Source: Cyanoderma ruficeps
Lineage: Eukaryota; Chordata; Aves; Passeriformes; Timaliidae
Direction of reading: 5' to 3'
DNA length: 64,000 nucleotides
Assembly (NCBI GenBank): GCA_008694505.1
Contig: VZDJ01000623.1
Span: forward strand, 12,088,443-12,152,442
Shown here piece by piece: positions 26,501-41,500 of the stretch. The first letter of the stretch is position 1; every line of letters starts with the position of its first letter. The position numbers and the translations under genes were made by a program. Under the pieces are notes generated by a model. It did not search any database and was not told the DNA's origin. It saw only the letters and a list, made by a program, of their open reading frames with translations.

Positions 26501-29500
26501 CTAATAGTGACCTGCTGTTAATATGCCAGGTAAGGGGGAGTAATGGTAATTCCTGGAAATGTTTAAAGCCAGGCTGGATGGAGCTCTGAGCAACCTGGTC
26601 TAGTGGAAGGGGAGTTGGAACTAGATGATCTTTAAGGTCCTTTCCAACACAAATGATTTCATGATTCTATACAGGGCACCAGGAGGTCCTGGGGAAATAA
26701 GTGTTCCTAAAAATCAAGTGATATTTTGAATAAAGAGGAGTTGTAATACTAAAAAACAACCAGAAAACTGAAGAAACTGGAGTATAGTTATGGCTTTAGT
26801 ATATATTTGTTTCAAAATTATTTAGAAGTCTTATTTAAAAAGCCCAAACTTCATTTTTTTCAGGAAACGGAATATACTTGGTGTTATTGTTTTGTTTGTA
26901 AAACTGGCATAAAAATGGAAATTTTAAAAACATGATTTAAGAAATTGATCAGTTGAGATATTTGTTACGTAGTCAGCTGGTTAATAATATTAACAAGTGT
27001 TTGATGAAGACAGTTTTTCAATATAATATTCTGTTGATGTTACACATGACTACTGGAACCAATATATATAAAAAAACATTATTTATTTTTAAAATATAGC
27101 AAAAATGTTAAGTACACTGTACCTAAATAGCAAGAAGAACTATACAGGCTCTCTTCTCTTTTAAATAACAAAACTAAAGATCTATTTGAAAAAGCCTTTG
27201 GAGGAAATTCATGAATAAACGGATTAAACTCTCCACCAATTTATTCGCTGCTGATACGTTGCAAGCCTTCCCAACTTTTAAAAATAGGACCTAATTTGTA
27301 AAGTGAACAGGAAACACGACATGTTAAATTGAAAGATTAGTTTAGTCTTTGAAACTGAATAATGGCAAAAAGACTTGCTGAGAAATTATCAGTGTCCTTT
27401 AAACAATCACATTTGATTCCCAAACTGAATTCTTTTCTAATTCAACCAACTACAGGGTTGCATTATCTACTATCCTACAGGGAAGAAACCGCAACTATTG
27501 AGAATAAATGGGTGGCAGAATTCAATATTTAACACAAAACACTGGGACAGGATATTAAGTGTCGGACAAAGTCTTTAGGCAAAAGTGAAGCTGGTGGGAT
27601 TTAAAGTACTTGGAATCAGACAGAAGTCTGTATATCTTAAAGGAATTCATTTTGCCAAAGAAAATACCTCTTAAGGTATCTGGAATGTAATATGGCTTGT
27701 ACTTATTCTGTTGTCATTATAAACCAAGTGATTAAAGTGTGCAGGAATAATATTTTCAATTTTAATATAGAATCATAGAATTGAATAGGTTGGAAAGGAC
27801 CTTTAAGGTTGTGTAGTCCAACCATAAACCCAGCACTGCCAAGTCCACCACTGAATCATGTCCCTAAGGAACATCTGTCTTTTAAATACCTCCAGGTATG
27901 GTGACTCAGCCACTTTCTTGGGCAGCCTGTTCCAATGCTTGATAATCCTTTCCGTGAAGAAAATTTGAATCTAACCCTTCCTTGCTAATGTGTATAATTC
28001 CTACTTGAAGGCAACTGAGTTAATACACATTATTTAAAACTTTGATAAAATTGCTCCAATACTGGCCACATACAAAATAAGGAACATGGTATTAAATTTA
28101 ACTGAACTTATTTATTTAAGCTGTTCTCCTCAAAAGTCAACACCATCTTAGAATTTTTGATGAGAAATTGCATTCTGTAGGAAAAACAAGAAAATGCAAA
28201 AAAAAAAAAAAAAGGGCAGCTATTTTCATAAGGTTTTTGTATCTGAACTTTTGTACCAGTTGGAGTGATTAGAAAAATAATTTAGTAAAGGATTAGTTAG
28301 AGTTGTGTGGGAGTACTTGTTAGATCTCCTGTCACATGTAATCAAATGCCAGCAGTGCTTTTTGTAAGGCAAGGAGTAATATCCTTCTCATTTCACTGTT
28401 TTTTCAGGGCTATCTTCCTGCAAATGTGGACCGAAGAGAAAGCACTTTACAAAGAAAACGCAAAGAGTATTTTGCATTTGTTGAACAATACTATGATTCT
28501 AGAAATGATGAAAACCACCAAGATACCTACAGACAGGTAGAGCACCTACTGAATTGACTTTTATCTACAGAACACTTGCTAAAGGACTTAGAGATTATTT
28601 TGAACTTTGCTACTGTTTTTCTGTTTCTTTAATCCTACCAGATAGACAACCCTCTAATAATTTTCCTAAATTTCAGAAACAAAAATTTGAAGTAGTTTTG
28701 ATCTGAAACTCGAAATAATCGATTTCCTTTAATTTCCACATTAGTGTTGCCCTGGTCTTCTGTTTAAAAATAGTTGTATATTTAAATCTTTCATGTCCTG
28801 CTCAGACCCTCTTTCCAATGAGTGAAGATGGACAGGGAAAGTTCAACAGTGACTGTTTCTTACTGGCTCTGAACTTGTGCTTAAGAAGTTGAAACTGTAT
28901 ATGATGTGCGATAAACATAGGGGTGTCAAACTTTCACACTCACCCAGATAAGCAGATAACTTTTCTTCAAGTTTTGTATTGAAATAAGTAGTTTGTAACA
29001 CTAAGCAATGATACTTTAGCCTTCCTTGGGACAGAAGAAGCTGAGATCTTCCTTTTAGCTTCTAGACTAATCTGTAGTAGCAAGGGGTATCATCACTAAC
29101 ATGAGGCTTGTGAATGGAACCCAAAATCATCGCTTGAGCACTCTGTTGTATAAAACTCCTTTGTGAAGTTTGGAATAAAGATTGTAGAAATACTGATATT
29201 TTTGTGCTCTCTTCTTGACTGTCAAATACTTTAAAATAGATGCTAAACTCTGCTTTTACCTTTGGACATTTGACTTGATGAGCCTACAAGTCTTTTGTAA
29301 CCTTAGTGATTCTATGATAGTGGCAGTCGAATATGACTTTACAGAAGTAGTAGTATGTATTTACTCATCATTACCCTGAGATAATGAGTATTGTTAATAT
29401 GATTATAATTTGCAAATAATTAAAATATGATGTAAGGATCCTAGAATGTGAGTATGAATATACATGTTTTTAAATTTTGCCTCATTGAAAGATTAACTTA

Positions 29501-32500
29501 AAGATTTGGCTGTATGTTTTGAAATACAGTAAAAATCCATGTTATCCCAAAAGCAATGATACAATGGGATTATTACAACTAATTGTGTAAACAAATAAAA
29601 TTATTTTAAATATTATGTTGTTTAGAAAGTGTGCTGTTGCTTCCTTTTACAGTATTCTTCTTTGTCTAATTAGATCCACATAGATATACCACGCATGAGT
29701 CCTGAAGTTTTAAGACTTCAGCCCAAAGTAACAGAGGTAAGAATGATTTATTTTCTTTTTGTTGGAGAAAACATTTTAATGAGTCTGATATCATGGTTTG
29801 ATTAATAATTAATTTGATTGCACTTGCTATTTTGACTTCAGAACTAGCTTAAAGAGGTAAAAACCACAAGGATATATAAGTAGAGACTAAGAATAGCAGT
29901 GTAAGTATGAGTAATAAAAGCAAAGGCACCTCATTAATTTCCCGTATTGAATCTGTCAGTTTTTATTGTGGCCTTGTGCCCTTGAGGTTTTTTTTCCCCT
30001 TTTTATATATTTTGTTAATACTGTGTTTTTTAAGTAATCCAGAGTATAGTCCTGTGGTTCCATGTATTTGTCAAAATCGTTTAAGGTCTGGAAGTTGTTA
30101 GTGTTCCACTTGGGAAATTCTCCTTTTTGAATTTGTAGCACGACCTCTTTGAATGCCATATCTGATTTTGCTTCCTTGTAAGTTTAGTATGTTGCGTGCA
30201 CTATTCAAATTGTTTTACTACTGTTGTAAATATATAGTTAATGTAAATTTATAATAATGTGATTAATGGTAAATATATCAATCAAATTGGCTTATATTGT
30301 TGGGGAATTGAATCTCTTGGGGGCTTTAAATTTTGAAGTATATAGGTCATAAATAGCATAGACGGTGTGGATTCAATTATTTAGTTTAGTTCTTCAACTT
30401 CCTCTCCTTTCTAATGGTTCTAGTTAGACCTTCAAACGTATTGCCATGTAGGTTCTGTTCATACAATTATAGATCCAAATAGAATATAATCTGGTAGTTC
30501 ATTATGAGCACTTAAATGCAGAGCTAGCTTTTGTTTGGTTTTCCATTGTTCCAATTATTTGTTTAATGTCAGTGCTCTTCCACCTGTTGGAGAATTGGTT
30601 TGAAAAAATAGCCTAGTACAGTGTTTCAAAAGAAAAACCTATAAATATAGGGCTTTCCACCTGCTTTCTACACAGTGGTGTTTTATCTGGGCCGTTCTAG
30701 GGATGAATCCAAGAGTAGTGTAAGTGAAATCAAGGGACAAGAATGAAACAATGCTAGTAAGAAATAAATTATTAAAGAAATGAATTAGATCGAGGGGCTA
30801 CTGGGAGAATGGGCTTGCATCTGTCCTTTACTCCCTCTATGATCTTAATCAAACCCTACCCTACCATTGCTTAATGGCATTGTAGAAAACATGCTGAAAG
30901 GATCATATCACCCAATTTCTCCAGTGTTTCTTCCTCTTGCTTTCTGAGTTTCTGGAGACCTACCATAGCACCATGGAATCCCTCAGCCCCACAGGGATCC
31001 TTCCCTACTCCCAAGGGCTCTTGCAGATAGGGTGTGTAGTCCCCAGAGCTCACTCTTGTAGAGAGAGAAGATGGTACTGGTCTCTGGTGAGCAACAGGCA
31101 CTCCTTTCCCTTTTTGAGGTGAGATTGCAAGGGCTATAAAGTGGAGAAGGGAATCAGAGTAAGGGTTAAAGATAGATTTTAAAGGATGACACTGTGTGCA
31201 AAACCATTGTTGTGGACATTATGGTGAGTTTTGTGTGTACTTCTGATGCTGCAAAGATTTAGAGCAATGATACCACTATCGGGAAGAGTCTCACAGAGTG
31301 AGGTGAAGAGACTATAACTGATGGAACTGGACAAAAGCACTGGCTAAAGCTGCAGAAAGACAGCACATGTATAAACCTCACAGTCTCCTCACTTAAATTT
31401 CCAAATGCTGCTCTTCCAAGACTTTTGCTGTTCTTGGTGGTATCAGAGTCTCTGTTGCCGAAGAACTTTTAATTAGAGTCAATAAGACTGTTTTATTTTC
31501 TTATTTGAACTCAGAGTTTGGTTCCTGTAATAAAATGTTGCAGTTTAGAAAAAGATGTTTTGAATCTGACGTGCAGAAATAACTAGTTATTATGTGGTCT
31601 TTTTAAAATCAGTTTAAAGTGTTTATTTTTTATGGGAGTTATATAGATCCTGAGTGAGAGGAAGATAATGTTGGAGCAAGGACTTAAAGGGCTAAGAATA
31701 CTTAATAGTGTCTCTGAAGGAGGAGAACAGAGGAGTTGGAGGTGGTCTTTCATATAGTGCAGTCAAGTTATTTTAAAGACTACATATTATTTAGTTGTAA
31801 TAAATTCAATTAGCTAACGTGGAGTGGTCTACTTTATTATCTTTTCTTGCTTTAACTGAAATTTGTTGAAATGGAAAGTACATGGTTGTGTATTTCCCCT
31901 CTATGCTTGCATATTATACATAATAATTTCAAGAAAACTGCACAATTTAAAATAGTTTATAATTTTGTCATTCCATTTCGTTTTTTTTTTTCTTTCCCTC
32001 CCCTACTTAGAAAACAAAAAGCGAATTTTCAAAAGCTTTTGAGTTAAGGCTTTGGAGGTTTTGAAGTTCCTCTGAGGTGGCAAAGCCCACAAGTAATTCA
32101 AATCTTCATTTAAGCTGATGGATTCTTTTCTTTATGTATATGAATGTAATTCTTGCTGTAATTATGAATGAAAGTCAAATTCAAAAGAGAATAATAGATT
32201 GGTAATGACATCTCATGAGATCTAGTGGTTCATAGTAGAAAAATAATTCCACTTTTTGTTTCTGGTTTGGAAATCAAGAAGGGATCCTTTTGGGAAAGTG
32301 ACCTTTTTAATGAGTCCTATTTGAACACAATCATGAGGGAGTGTTGTAAAGAAACTTAAATCAGTCTGCTCTTCAGGTTTTCAGTGCCCCTTTTTTTGAT
32401 TCAGAACAGTAAATGAAACTATAAAAAGGAGTAAGAAATTGAAAATGCTATTTCAGTGTGTAGTTGAATTTCTGCTCTGAAGCATTTGGGGATATTAAAG

Positions 32501-35500
32501 CTGATGTGCCATCACTAAGTGGTGCTTCCTGCTCAAAAATCTAACACTTCACACCCAACAAATACAAACACCACACCCCTGATACCTGGATTTTAAAAAC
32601 ATTTTAAAATCCATAGGCTTCTCAATTTGCAGTGCAAACTCTCTATCTTAATCAGGTTCTGAGGAAACAAAAGGTTGATGGTACAAATTTGTGAATTGTT
32701 TGACTTCAGACATGCCTTCATGAAAAATCACTATGTCTAGAGTTTCTGCAGTGGGTATTTTGGTTGACTGTTCTTACTGAATTGCTGTGGTTTTTTTGTT
32801 GGTTCTTGACTGTGCTTATTTTGTAGCCCCATCACACCATGAGTTTCTTATTCAGCCTAGTGCATAACCCTGTTCTACATTCTGCAATTGCTATTTTAAT
32901 AGGTTTCTCTAGTCAGCTCGTTCTGATATTTCTTTTTGCGAAAGTTGTTTGTATTTGCAGTGTGTTAAACATGTCCTTTTTCAGAAGTGAAATGATAATG
33001 ATGAAGTGAAAAGAGAATGATAACTGTGATAATACTGAGAAACTACTGTTGTTGAAAGTAGAAGTGGCAATGGACAGAAGCAGGCAAAGTGGCTGTGAGC
33101 TAACTAACCTTACTAGATTGGCAGTTTTCCATTAATCCTAAAAATATTACATAAACAACTCCAATTTTATCAGGGTATGATTATGTAAAATGTAGAAGCT
33201 GAGTTGTAAATGGCTGAGTGTAAAATCTTTGTGGTTATTGATAGGCAGTGAAACACCACTGGCTATTGCATAAAGGACAGAAGTTGGGGTTTTTTTCTGG
33301 TTTAATGTACAGTTCTTGTTAAAATGCATGAGGTGACCAGACTAGTACCAAGAATTTGTAGCTAAAGGAATAAGCATCTTGGCTAATGGAAACAAGAGGC
33401 TTCTGTGGAGGATTTGCTGATGAATACTTTTCTTTTTGCCTAATCTCAGAAATCACACTGAGCAAAAACTAAATCTCAGTTGTGGTTGTAATCGATCAAA
33501 CGTGAGCTGTCTTAAGGCTTGTTTTTCAGTGCCCACCAAAACTTTTTGTACTTATTGTTGTTGACGGTCTCTCCTAATCTGTGAATTTTCAGCCAGGAAA
33601 ACATAAAACCTGGAGGAGAGTTGACTCTCAAAAGAAACCCTGTAGGAGAAGGATAGATGTTGATATTTGAGACATGTTTTCAAAGCAAGAGATCCAAATA
33701 TATTTTGGCTTCAGGTGGAAACCTGTGATGAGAATTTCAAGCACCAGGATGTGAGTCCTTTATGCTGAGAGCTTTCCTTACTTAAAAATGTCTGCAAGAG
33801 GACTCTTAAAATAAATGAGATTTTATTTAAAATTGAATTAAAACAATCAGCTTCTTAATCTAACAAAAACTTAAAGTGAGATTGAATATAAATAATCCTG
33901 ACTTCACAGATAAACTTCTTCCACCTATTGTATCCTTTCAGGGCAGGTCTTTCACCAGCTTTCCTGAAGCCTGAGCATTCATTGACTTTTGGAGTTGCAG
34001 CAAACCACAGAATCCTTTGAGTCCTTCCAAAATGTCTCCTTTTTTCAGTACTGAGGCCAAATCTGAAGAGCAACATAGTTTGTGCTCTCATGAATGAGCA
34101 AACATTATTTTTTTTCCGAAGATTATATATCCCTGATTGCATGCCTATAGTTAGGACAAAGCGTGTAGCAGCTTTCACTTTGCTGCTTATTTGTGGTCTT
34201 TTGAAGGCACATAATATCTTCAGAGGCAAATACTTGAGAGGAAATGCGGCCTGTCAGAGACCTAAATGGAGTCAGAAAAAGGTTCTCTGATTTCCTTGTT
34301 CTTTTCTCATGCTGAGATATGGTGTGGCCTCATGAGCTTTTGAGGATCCTAAGCAAGCTTCAGTTTACAGAGTTGAGAGTGTGAGGTTCTGTGATATGGC
34401 AGGCAGTTGCCTTTTTTCTACGTTTCCTGATTGTTTCAGGTTTTTCACTGACTAGTATGCAGATGCCTGGAGTGTAAAACTCCACACTGCAGTATTAGGC
34501 AAGCTTAAGTGTTGTAGAATCTCTTTTTATGGGCATGTTGTTAAAAAATCTAGACTACATGAAGACCTTCTTTCTGTTACTTAGGGATAAATGGAATATT
34601 GCATTAATGGAGTACTTCTTTCAAAGAGATGAAAACTTATGGGGAGATCATTTAATATTTCTTTCCCTTGAGAACAGAGGAATTTTATATTACTGGAAAA
34701 GCTCCAGTGAGTAAGAGCTCCTTTGTATTAACTACTGTAACTGAATTATATACTAGGTTGGTTTTAACATGTGCTAATACCCTGAAAATGCTTCCTTTTG
34801 AAGAACTGAGAAGCTTACATAGCACTGAGAGTTGGTTATGAATACCAATGTTCATTTATGCTTTTGTATGCATGTTTTTATACTGCTTAACTCCATGATA
34901 TTAAATTTATCTGCAAAGAGGTTTTCAACGTCCTCACGAGGGGAAGCAGATGGGCAGGTACCAAATCTCTTCAGTCTCATGACCAGTGACAGGACTCAAA
35001 GAAATGGCACAAAGCTGAGTTAGGGGACCTTTAGCTTGGATATCAGGAAAAGGTTTTTCACTCTTGAGAGTGGTTGAGCACTGGAGCAGGCTCCCCAGGG
35101 AGATGGTCACAGCACCAAGAATGAGAGTTTGAAAGGTGTTTGGACAAGGCTCTCAGGCACATGGAGTGATACCTGGGGTGTACAGGGCCTGCACAGGGCC
35201 AGGAGTTGGACTCAGTGATCCTGATGGGTCCCTTTCAACTCAGGATATTCTATAATTCTGTGACGTTATGGTAATTTACAAGTGTCTTGTTTAAAATGTA
35301 CTTACCACTTGTTAAATTAAATTCATGGTTTCTTTAACTCTTTTTCAGATCTTTGAAAGAATTTTGTTTATCTGGGCGATACGTCATCCAGCCAGTGGAT
35401 ATGTTCAGGGCATAAATGATCTTGTTACTCCTTTTTTTGTAGTCTTCATTTGTGAATACATAGGTAAGATTTGTCTTAATATTGAATCATGAATTAGTAT

Positions 35501-38500
35501 TGGCTTTGAAACATCATTTTCATTACAGTTTGGATGAGCTAATCAAAGCATAATTTGATACATTCATTTTATCATAAATGGTTATAATTATAAATCTGTA
35601 TCACATTAAATATATCTCACTTCACTGAGAAGCAACCAGATTTCAGGTAGTCAGTGAAGTTCAGGAATCATCCTGATTTCTGCTTAAGAAGTATTCACTG
35701 TTTTATTTTCCCTTTCTCTTCTAATTCATGTTTTATTTGAAAACTTTATATTGTACATATGAACTGGACAACAGTAGCAAAACAAGAAAGGAAAACAAAA
35801 AATGCCTGCCCATCAGGAAAAAAACCCACTGAAACAAGAAAAGTAACCCATAAAACATGGATATTTTTAAATCAGTTGTGGGGAAATGGAAATAAAGGGA
35901 ACCTATTAAACTCTATCTGTGGCAGAAATAATGGCATCCTAGAATCAGGTCTGAAAATTAAGACAACAGTAATCAGATTTACTGTTGGTTAAGAGCTCTG
36001 CTTTTCTGAGACTTATAACATTTGTAGCAATGGTAGTGCCAACAACTCCATTTGTGTTGAGTTTGTGGCTTTATGTGTGAATATACTTTTGAAAACATAA
36101 GTAACTTAGATGTGAACTAAATCTTAAATTTACAGATTTGTATTTAAGTAGTTGTAAGCATTAAGAGAATGACTAGCTGTTAACAATAAGTTGTTAATAA
36201 CTTGGGTATAACTATGGATATAAAAGGTAAAGTTTAACAGTAAAAATGAAAATGTTAATCTGGTTTGTGTCTATCATACACACATACAGTAAATTTTTTA
36301 AGTGTCGTATATGTAAACCTGAGCAATGCATTGTCTGGCTACTTCAGTGGGGCTACGCAGAGTGGGTTCTTCCTACCTTGTCTGTGCAAGATATCCATTG
36401 GTGTATTAATCCAGATTGGTTAGTTTTAATGAAGGACAGATTATCCTTGAGTGGATGATAGACTATCCATTTATTCATTTGCACGGCAACACCTCTGTTG
36501 CTTTGTTCATTTCTTGTTTCATAGGGGGATGTTTCATTGCTAAGCAACTAATGAGAACTACTGCTGCTTTCTCCCTAATCATCTCCTAAGTAGGGTAGAG
36601 GCCTACTCCTGAGAGTATTTGCAGTTTCTGCCTTTTACTCCCTCATTTGACAGTTCATGAAAATGTTCTTAATGATCCTAGAACAGTAGGGTCTCTAGTA
36701 GACTTTAGGGTTGCTAATTGAAATAAGAAGTTCAAATGAGATGTGATTAGAGAATTGATATTCCATGTTAAATAGGCCATTTAATTAATATGGTAAATAA
36801 GTTTGTCTTTACCACCAACTTACATTTGGAGACCCTGATGATTGTTAATGCATTTGCTGCTTTGTTGGGATTGTCATATTGGAGAGCACAGCTGTTCCCG
36901 CAAATGTTTGGTGAAGAAAGACAAAATGTGAAAACTGTCAACCGTAAAAGGTAGTTGGGGAAAATGTATGAAGCTCAGAAAACTGTATTCTGAAAGTTCA
37001 TTTAAAAACTAGTATGTATTTCATAAGAAAGACAGCTAAATAAAGGTTTCTTTTTCAGTGTAGTGGTGGTCATGGCTAAGTGCTAACAGCAGTTATTTCC
37101 CCCACAGACATACAAAAACTTTCAAAGATTTCTTTTAATAGCTTTTTGATTTGAGTCTAACGTGTTCAGGTTACAGTGATTGTTGCACTCAAGTTAGAAT
37201 GAATAAATTAAATGGGGACACTGCATTTATGAAGCATGTCAAAATCCTGTAACAAAATTATAAGATTCAAAACTGTGAATTGGGCTTTAGTAATTTATAT
37301 AGAAATAAACACAGAATTGCAGAATTTTCCTATCCAAAATGTTTGCACTCTTAGTGTATTTGTGTTTACTTTGCTAACATTCTTTATTTACTTCAGAGTT
37401 TTACTCTAGATCTCATTTCTTGGTTTTACATGAATATTGGTTTGTACATTAAACAGCTTTATGTATTGCAATCTTTTCACTACTGATTTTTGTATTTTTT
37501 TAAATGCAACTGAAACCTTTTTTGGTGCAGTTCTAAGTCATTTGGATCCTAGTTTATGCAGTTGAAAGTAACAATATTTTTAACTACAGAAAGAACCTAA
37601 AATAAAAGAAATCCTAAAGAATTAATAAGTATTAATAATAAATTCTTATGATTAACAATGTCATTAATAATAAATCTGTGCTGATTAGGTCATCTGATGG
37701 TACATCCTGGTAATTTTTAAACACATTTACAGTTTTGTCAAGTATTTTGGTGGGAGGAAAGCCATGTTTATTTTAGCTTTACAACAACTGAGAGCCCTTA
37801 ATCCTTAATCTTGCATAACAAGTGTGTGACATAGTTATTCTAGTGATGGGAGTCTTTTTGCTCTGCTAAAGACATCTGCAAACTGTTTGGAAAAGCGTTG
37901 TTAAGGAACTTCTGAAGATACAAATGACATGGATGAAAAAGCTAATTTACTTCTCATTCATATCGGAATGCCATAAAGTAGGTTCTTTTGGTCTGGATAT
38001 AAGGGCTGAAGTCATCTATGTTTTGATGGTATAGTATGGATTGAGGTACCTAATTTTAGCACACAGGTTCATGTATTTGGAATTACTGAGTTATTGAATG
38101 TAGGCATTGAGTATGTTAAATGTTTGGGACATTCTTTTAAACTTTCCATCAGCGTGATGGAAGTGTAATCTGGTAATGTCTCATTAGTTTCCAGTTTGCA
38201 ATAAAAGCAGAACGCTGTAATGTTTTCAGCAAGATAAAACTTTATTGTTAAACCAAGCCGGGAGAGGAAAAACCATAATTAATGAAAATTTCAGAGGGGG
38301 TACATACATTCCCTGCTGGAATACAGTAGTTTCAGTATTGATTATTCTGGTCTAAATTAGGAGGAGGATGATATTAGACCTTAGGTTTCTTACACCAGAT
38401 GATTGTGTGTTGTTATTCTCAACGTTTTTTTTTTTAATTTTTCCTCCTCATGAAAAGTGCGAGAGGTATTTAATCTTATTTTTATCATACTATAACAACC

Positions 38501-41500
38501 TCTTTAGGAATCCAAACACTGGAGGTGCAGGAAAACTATTCTGGGCTTACTTCTAACCTCCTGCATGACATAGTAGTATTGTAAAATGCGCTGTCAGAAC
38601 AAATGCTAATTACTGTCAGGGCAGTTTTGCTGAAAGCCCTCTGTGTTTGTAGCATATTAGTTTGTGTCAAAATGAATCTCATCCCCGTGGATGCACCAGC
38701 GGGGTTTTTGTTAATGAGATAAGATATACCATGTGACTGCTCACTGTTTGTAGACTTAATGCGGACAAGGAAATTTTGCACTGGATTGCAAGTCCTGTTT
38801 ATTGCGAGTTGCCACAAATGTGCTCTTTGTACACCTTCCTCTTGCCCTGAGTTCCTGTAGAGCTACATTGTTTCCTAGTGTTAAGTTGTGCTGTACAGTT
38901 ACTTGTGGGCTCGTGCTCACCTACACATCACTTTGTCTGACATTCCAGTACATCGTCGTTCACTGGGCTTGTGTGTGTATCTAAAACCCCAAAGAGGACC
39001 TGGATTTATTCACCATCCAGAGAGATGAAAGTTTCAGAGAAGTGCCGCCATGATATTGATGCTTGTCAGATTGTTGCTAAGTGGAATAGCTGTATAAAAT
39101 AAAAAGATTCTTGGGAGAATTGGATCAAGGGAAAATTAGTGGTTAGTAGGAAGTCAAGGGCAGAAAATGAACACTATTGTAGCACTTGATCATTTTATGT
39201 TGGATAAAGAAGGACAAGAGAAATGAGGCTGCTAAAGACTGGAGTGGCCATTGAGATACTGTCTGCAATCTTCTTGAAACAGAGGAGCCTGAGACAAGTT
39301 GATGATGCTTACAAGAATTCATGAACTGAAAACTTCAAAAAGAGAGATCTTACCCTTGTAAGTATTTTTTCTTGTCATCTGAAATCCTTTTGTAGATGAC
39401 ATTAAATGAAACTTCTGTTACCTAGTGTTTTGTAAATTGATACTGCTATGTCTTTATGGGATAATTAATCTAGGCCTAAATCCTAGTGGAAATGGGATAG
39501 GATTTATTCCCCGACTACTTTTACTGTGACTAAAGAAAGGTTCTTTGGTCCTGGAACTGCCTTCATCTGTCTGTTAGTCCCATGTTGACTGCTTATTTAA
39601 TTCCCTCTCATATGTTACAGGAAGTCTTCCTGCCCTTATAACTGGTATGCAGTCTCATTTTTGTCTTCCTTTCACCCTTTTCAACAATGAATAATTGAAT
39701 TTAAAAGTATTAATTTTGGGGTTTTTTTCACCCAGTTGGAATACTGCATCAAACCAGTTATTTTCATTGTCTAATTGGAGTTAAGTTTTGGGGCATTTTA
39801 TCATGGCTGTATCTGAGGTAATTCCTCAGTGTTTATTTATAAAATATGAAAAATTGTTAGTTAAGCAGAGATTTTTTTTTTTTTCAGGAGAGTTGTAATT
39901 GTTGCAGAATAAAAAGATCTGTTTAGAATGTACATAAAACTGAATTTCTGAATGATGAGACAGCAAGCTAGAGAGCAAAGAGTGTTAACCCACTGACTTT
40001 AGAGAGCTGCTTTTCTTCATACTTACAGGGTTATAACGTAAAATTTTGTTCAGCATGCATTATTTCCTTTACAAGATCAAGCTGGAGCCTTGATTGCTAC
40101 AGTAGATAAATTAATTTGAGATAATTTATCCTGCTGTCTAAATATCTAGACCTTTATTATTCAGTTCCGCCAATTCACTAGTCCTTGGAGAATTATGAAT
40201 AGAACATGTAACTTGAGGTTTTGAGGAGAGAAAGTGGAAAAGTTGTAACATATTTGTAGTTATTTAGAAGAGACTGACTGAAAGTGAAGGATGACAAATT
40301 GTTTTTACCAAGTAGAACAAAGAACTAGAATTGGATTAACTGGATGCTTCTCCTTCTCCCAGGCTCTTCAACTTTCTCCATCTTCTGATTTACCAGGAGA
40401 GAAAGTCTGGAAGACTTCCCAGGACTGAGGTTCAGGAATATGAGGGATATCTTCAGTTTGAGAGAGATGTGAAGATTTTATTTGTAATTGTAGTATGCTC
40501 TTCAACTTTTATTTTAATTTTGGCCTGAAACTTTGTAATAAACTTCTACTACTTTCATTCTTTTGTTTAAATAAATAAAAGGTTTTGCACAATATTGTGT
40601 TGAAATGTTTTTATTTACACATTTTTGAAATGATTTATGAAACACAAAATGAATTAGCATAAAAGAAGGGACATAAAGCATAATTGATATTTTCATGTTT
40701 TCCTGCAAGTTGCAAAAGTATTAAGAAAATAAATGGTTTTTTTAAAACCCTTGTAAAATGTTATGAAAAGCTATTCAAAATAATTTAAATCCCTTTTCTG
40801 TCAAACGAAAATTCCCTAACACTAGTTCCATTTAATCACATTGATTTTTTTCTCCATAATGCAAATTTCTAGTAATGCAGTTTCCATATGCAAAGGTATA
40901 TTTCAGTGCTGTTTCTTAATATTTCCGTAATTTTATAGTAATACTCATGATGTCAGAAAAATTGACTCAAATTCTCATAAACATGAGCAATATTCCATGA
41001 AATACTTTTTGATAAGTAAACAGGGTATGGTTGTGTGATTTGGGTGAGCAAAGAATGAAGAAATCTTACACAAAACTGTTGAATTCAAGACTTGAAAGTA
41101 CTGAAAAGCCAATTACATCTTCTATATAAGTCCAGAACATGTCATATGCCTTCCTCTGAAAAAGATGCAATACACATGAGCTGCTTGGTGACCTGATTCT
41201 TTTTACTTACCCACCAGTTTTCTTTGCTGCACTCTTTGCTTTCATGTATTATTGGACACTTAGTGTATGTACACCTGGATATACATATATATATCTGTAT
41301 ATATATATTTATAACTATAACATGGCATAGGAATTATTCGGCATTATCTTAGCTTGCTTTGAGATACCAGCTGTTCACCTTTTGAATTTCTAGGAATGTT
41401 CCTGCACTCTCCCTCTATTGCTGTGCCAATCTGTTGTCAGTGAAAGTATTTTGTACTTGCGGCAGGGTACCTGAAGTGAGGGAGAACTGTAATGAACAAG

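Larger units (their letters stand above)
24383..28407 (+). other. TBC1D22A: TBC1D22A intron 5
   Basis: A 4,025-bp phase-0 intron with two CR1 tails in opposite orientation (26551-26671 plus, 27768-27982 minus) and a poly-A run near 28197-28213. No coding sequence was seen. Confidence 0.9.

Noticed and set aside
28307..28540. Open frame of 77 codons over exon 6
   Set aside because: It is in a different frame from the TBC1D22A exon and crosses the acceptor; the coding frame gives GYLPANVDRR.
33855..34229. Minus-strand open frame of 124 codons in intron 7
   Set aside because: No recognisable domain and no sign of a start, splice or poly-A context. Treated as chance.
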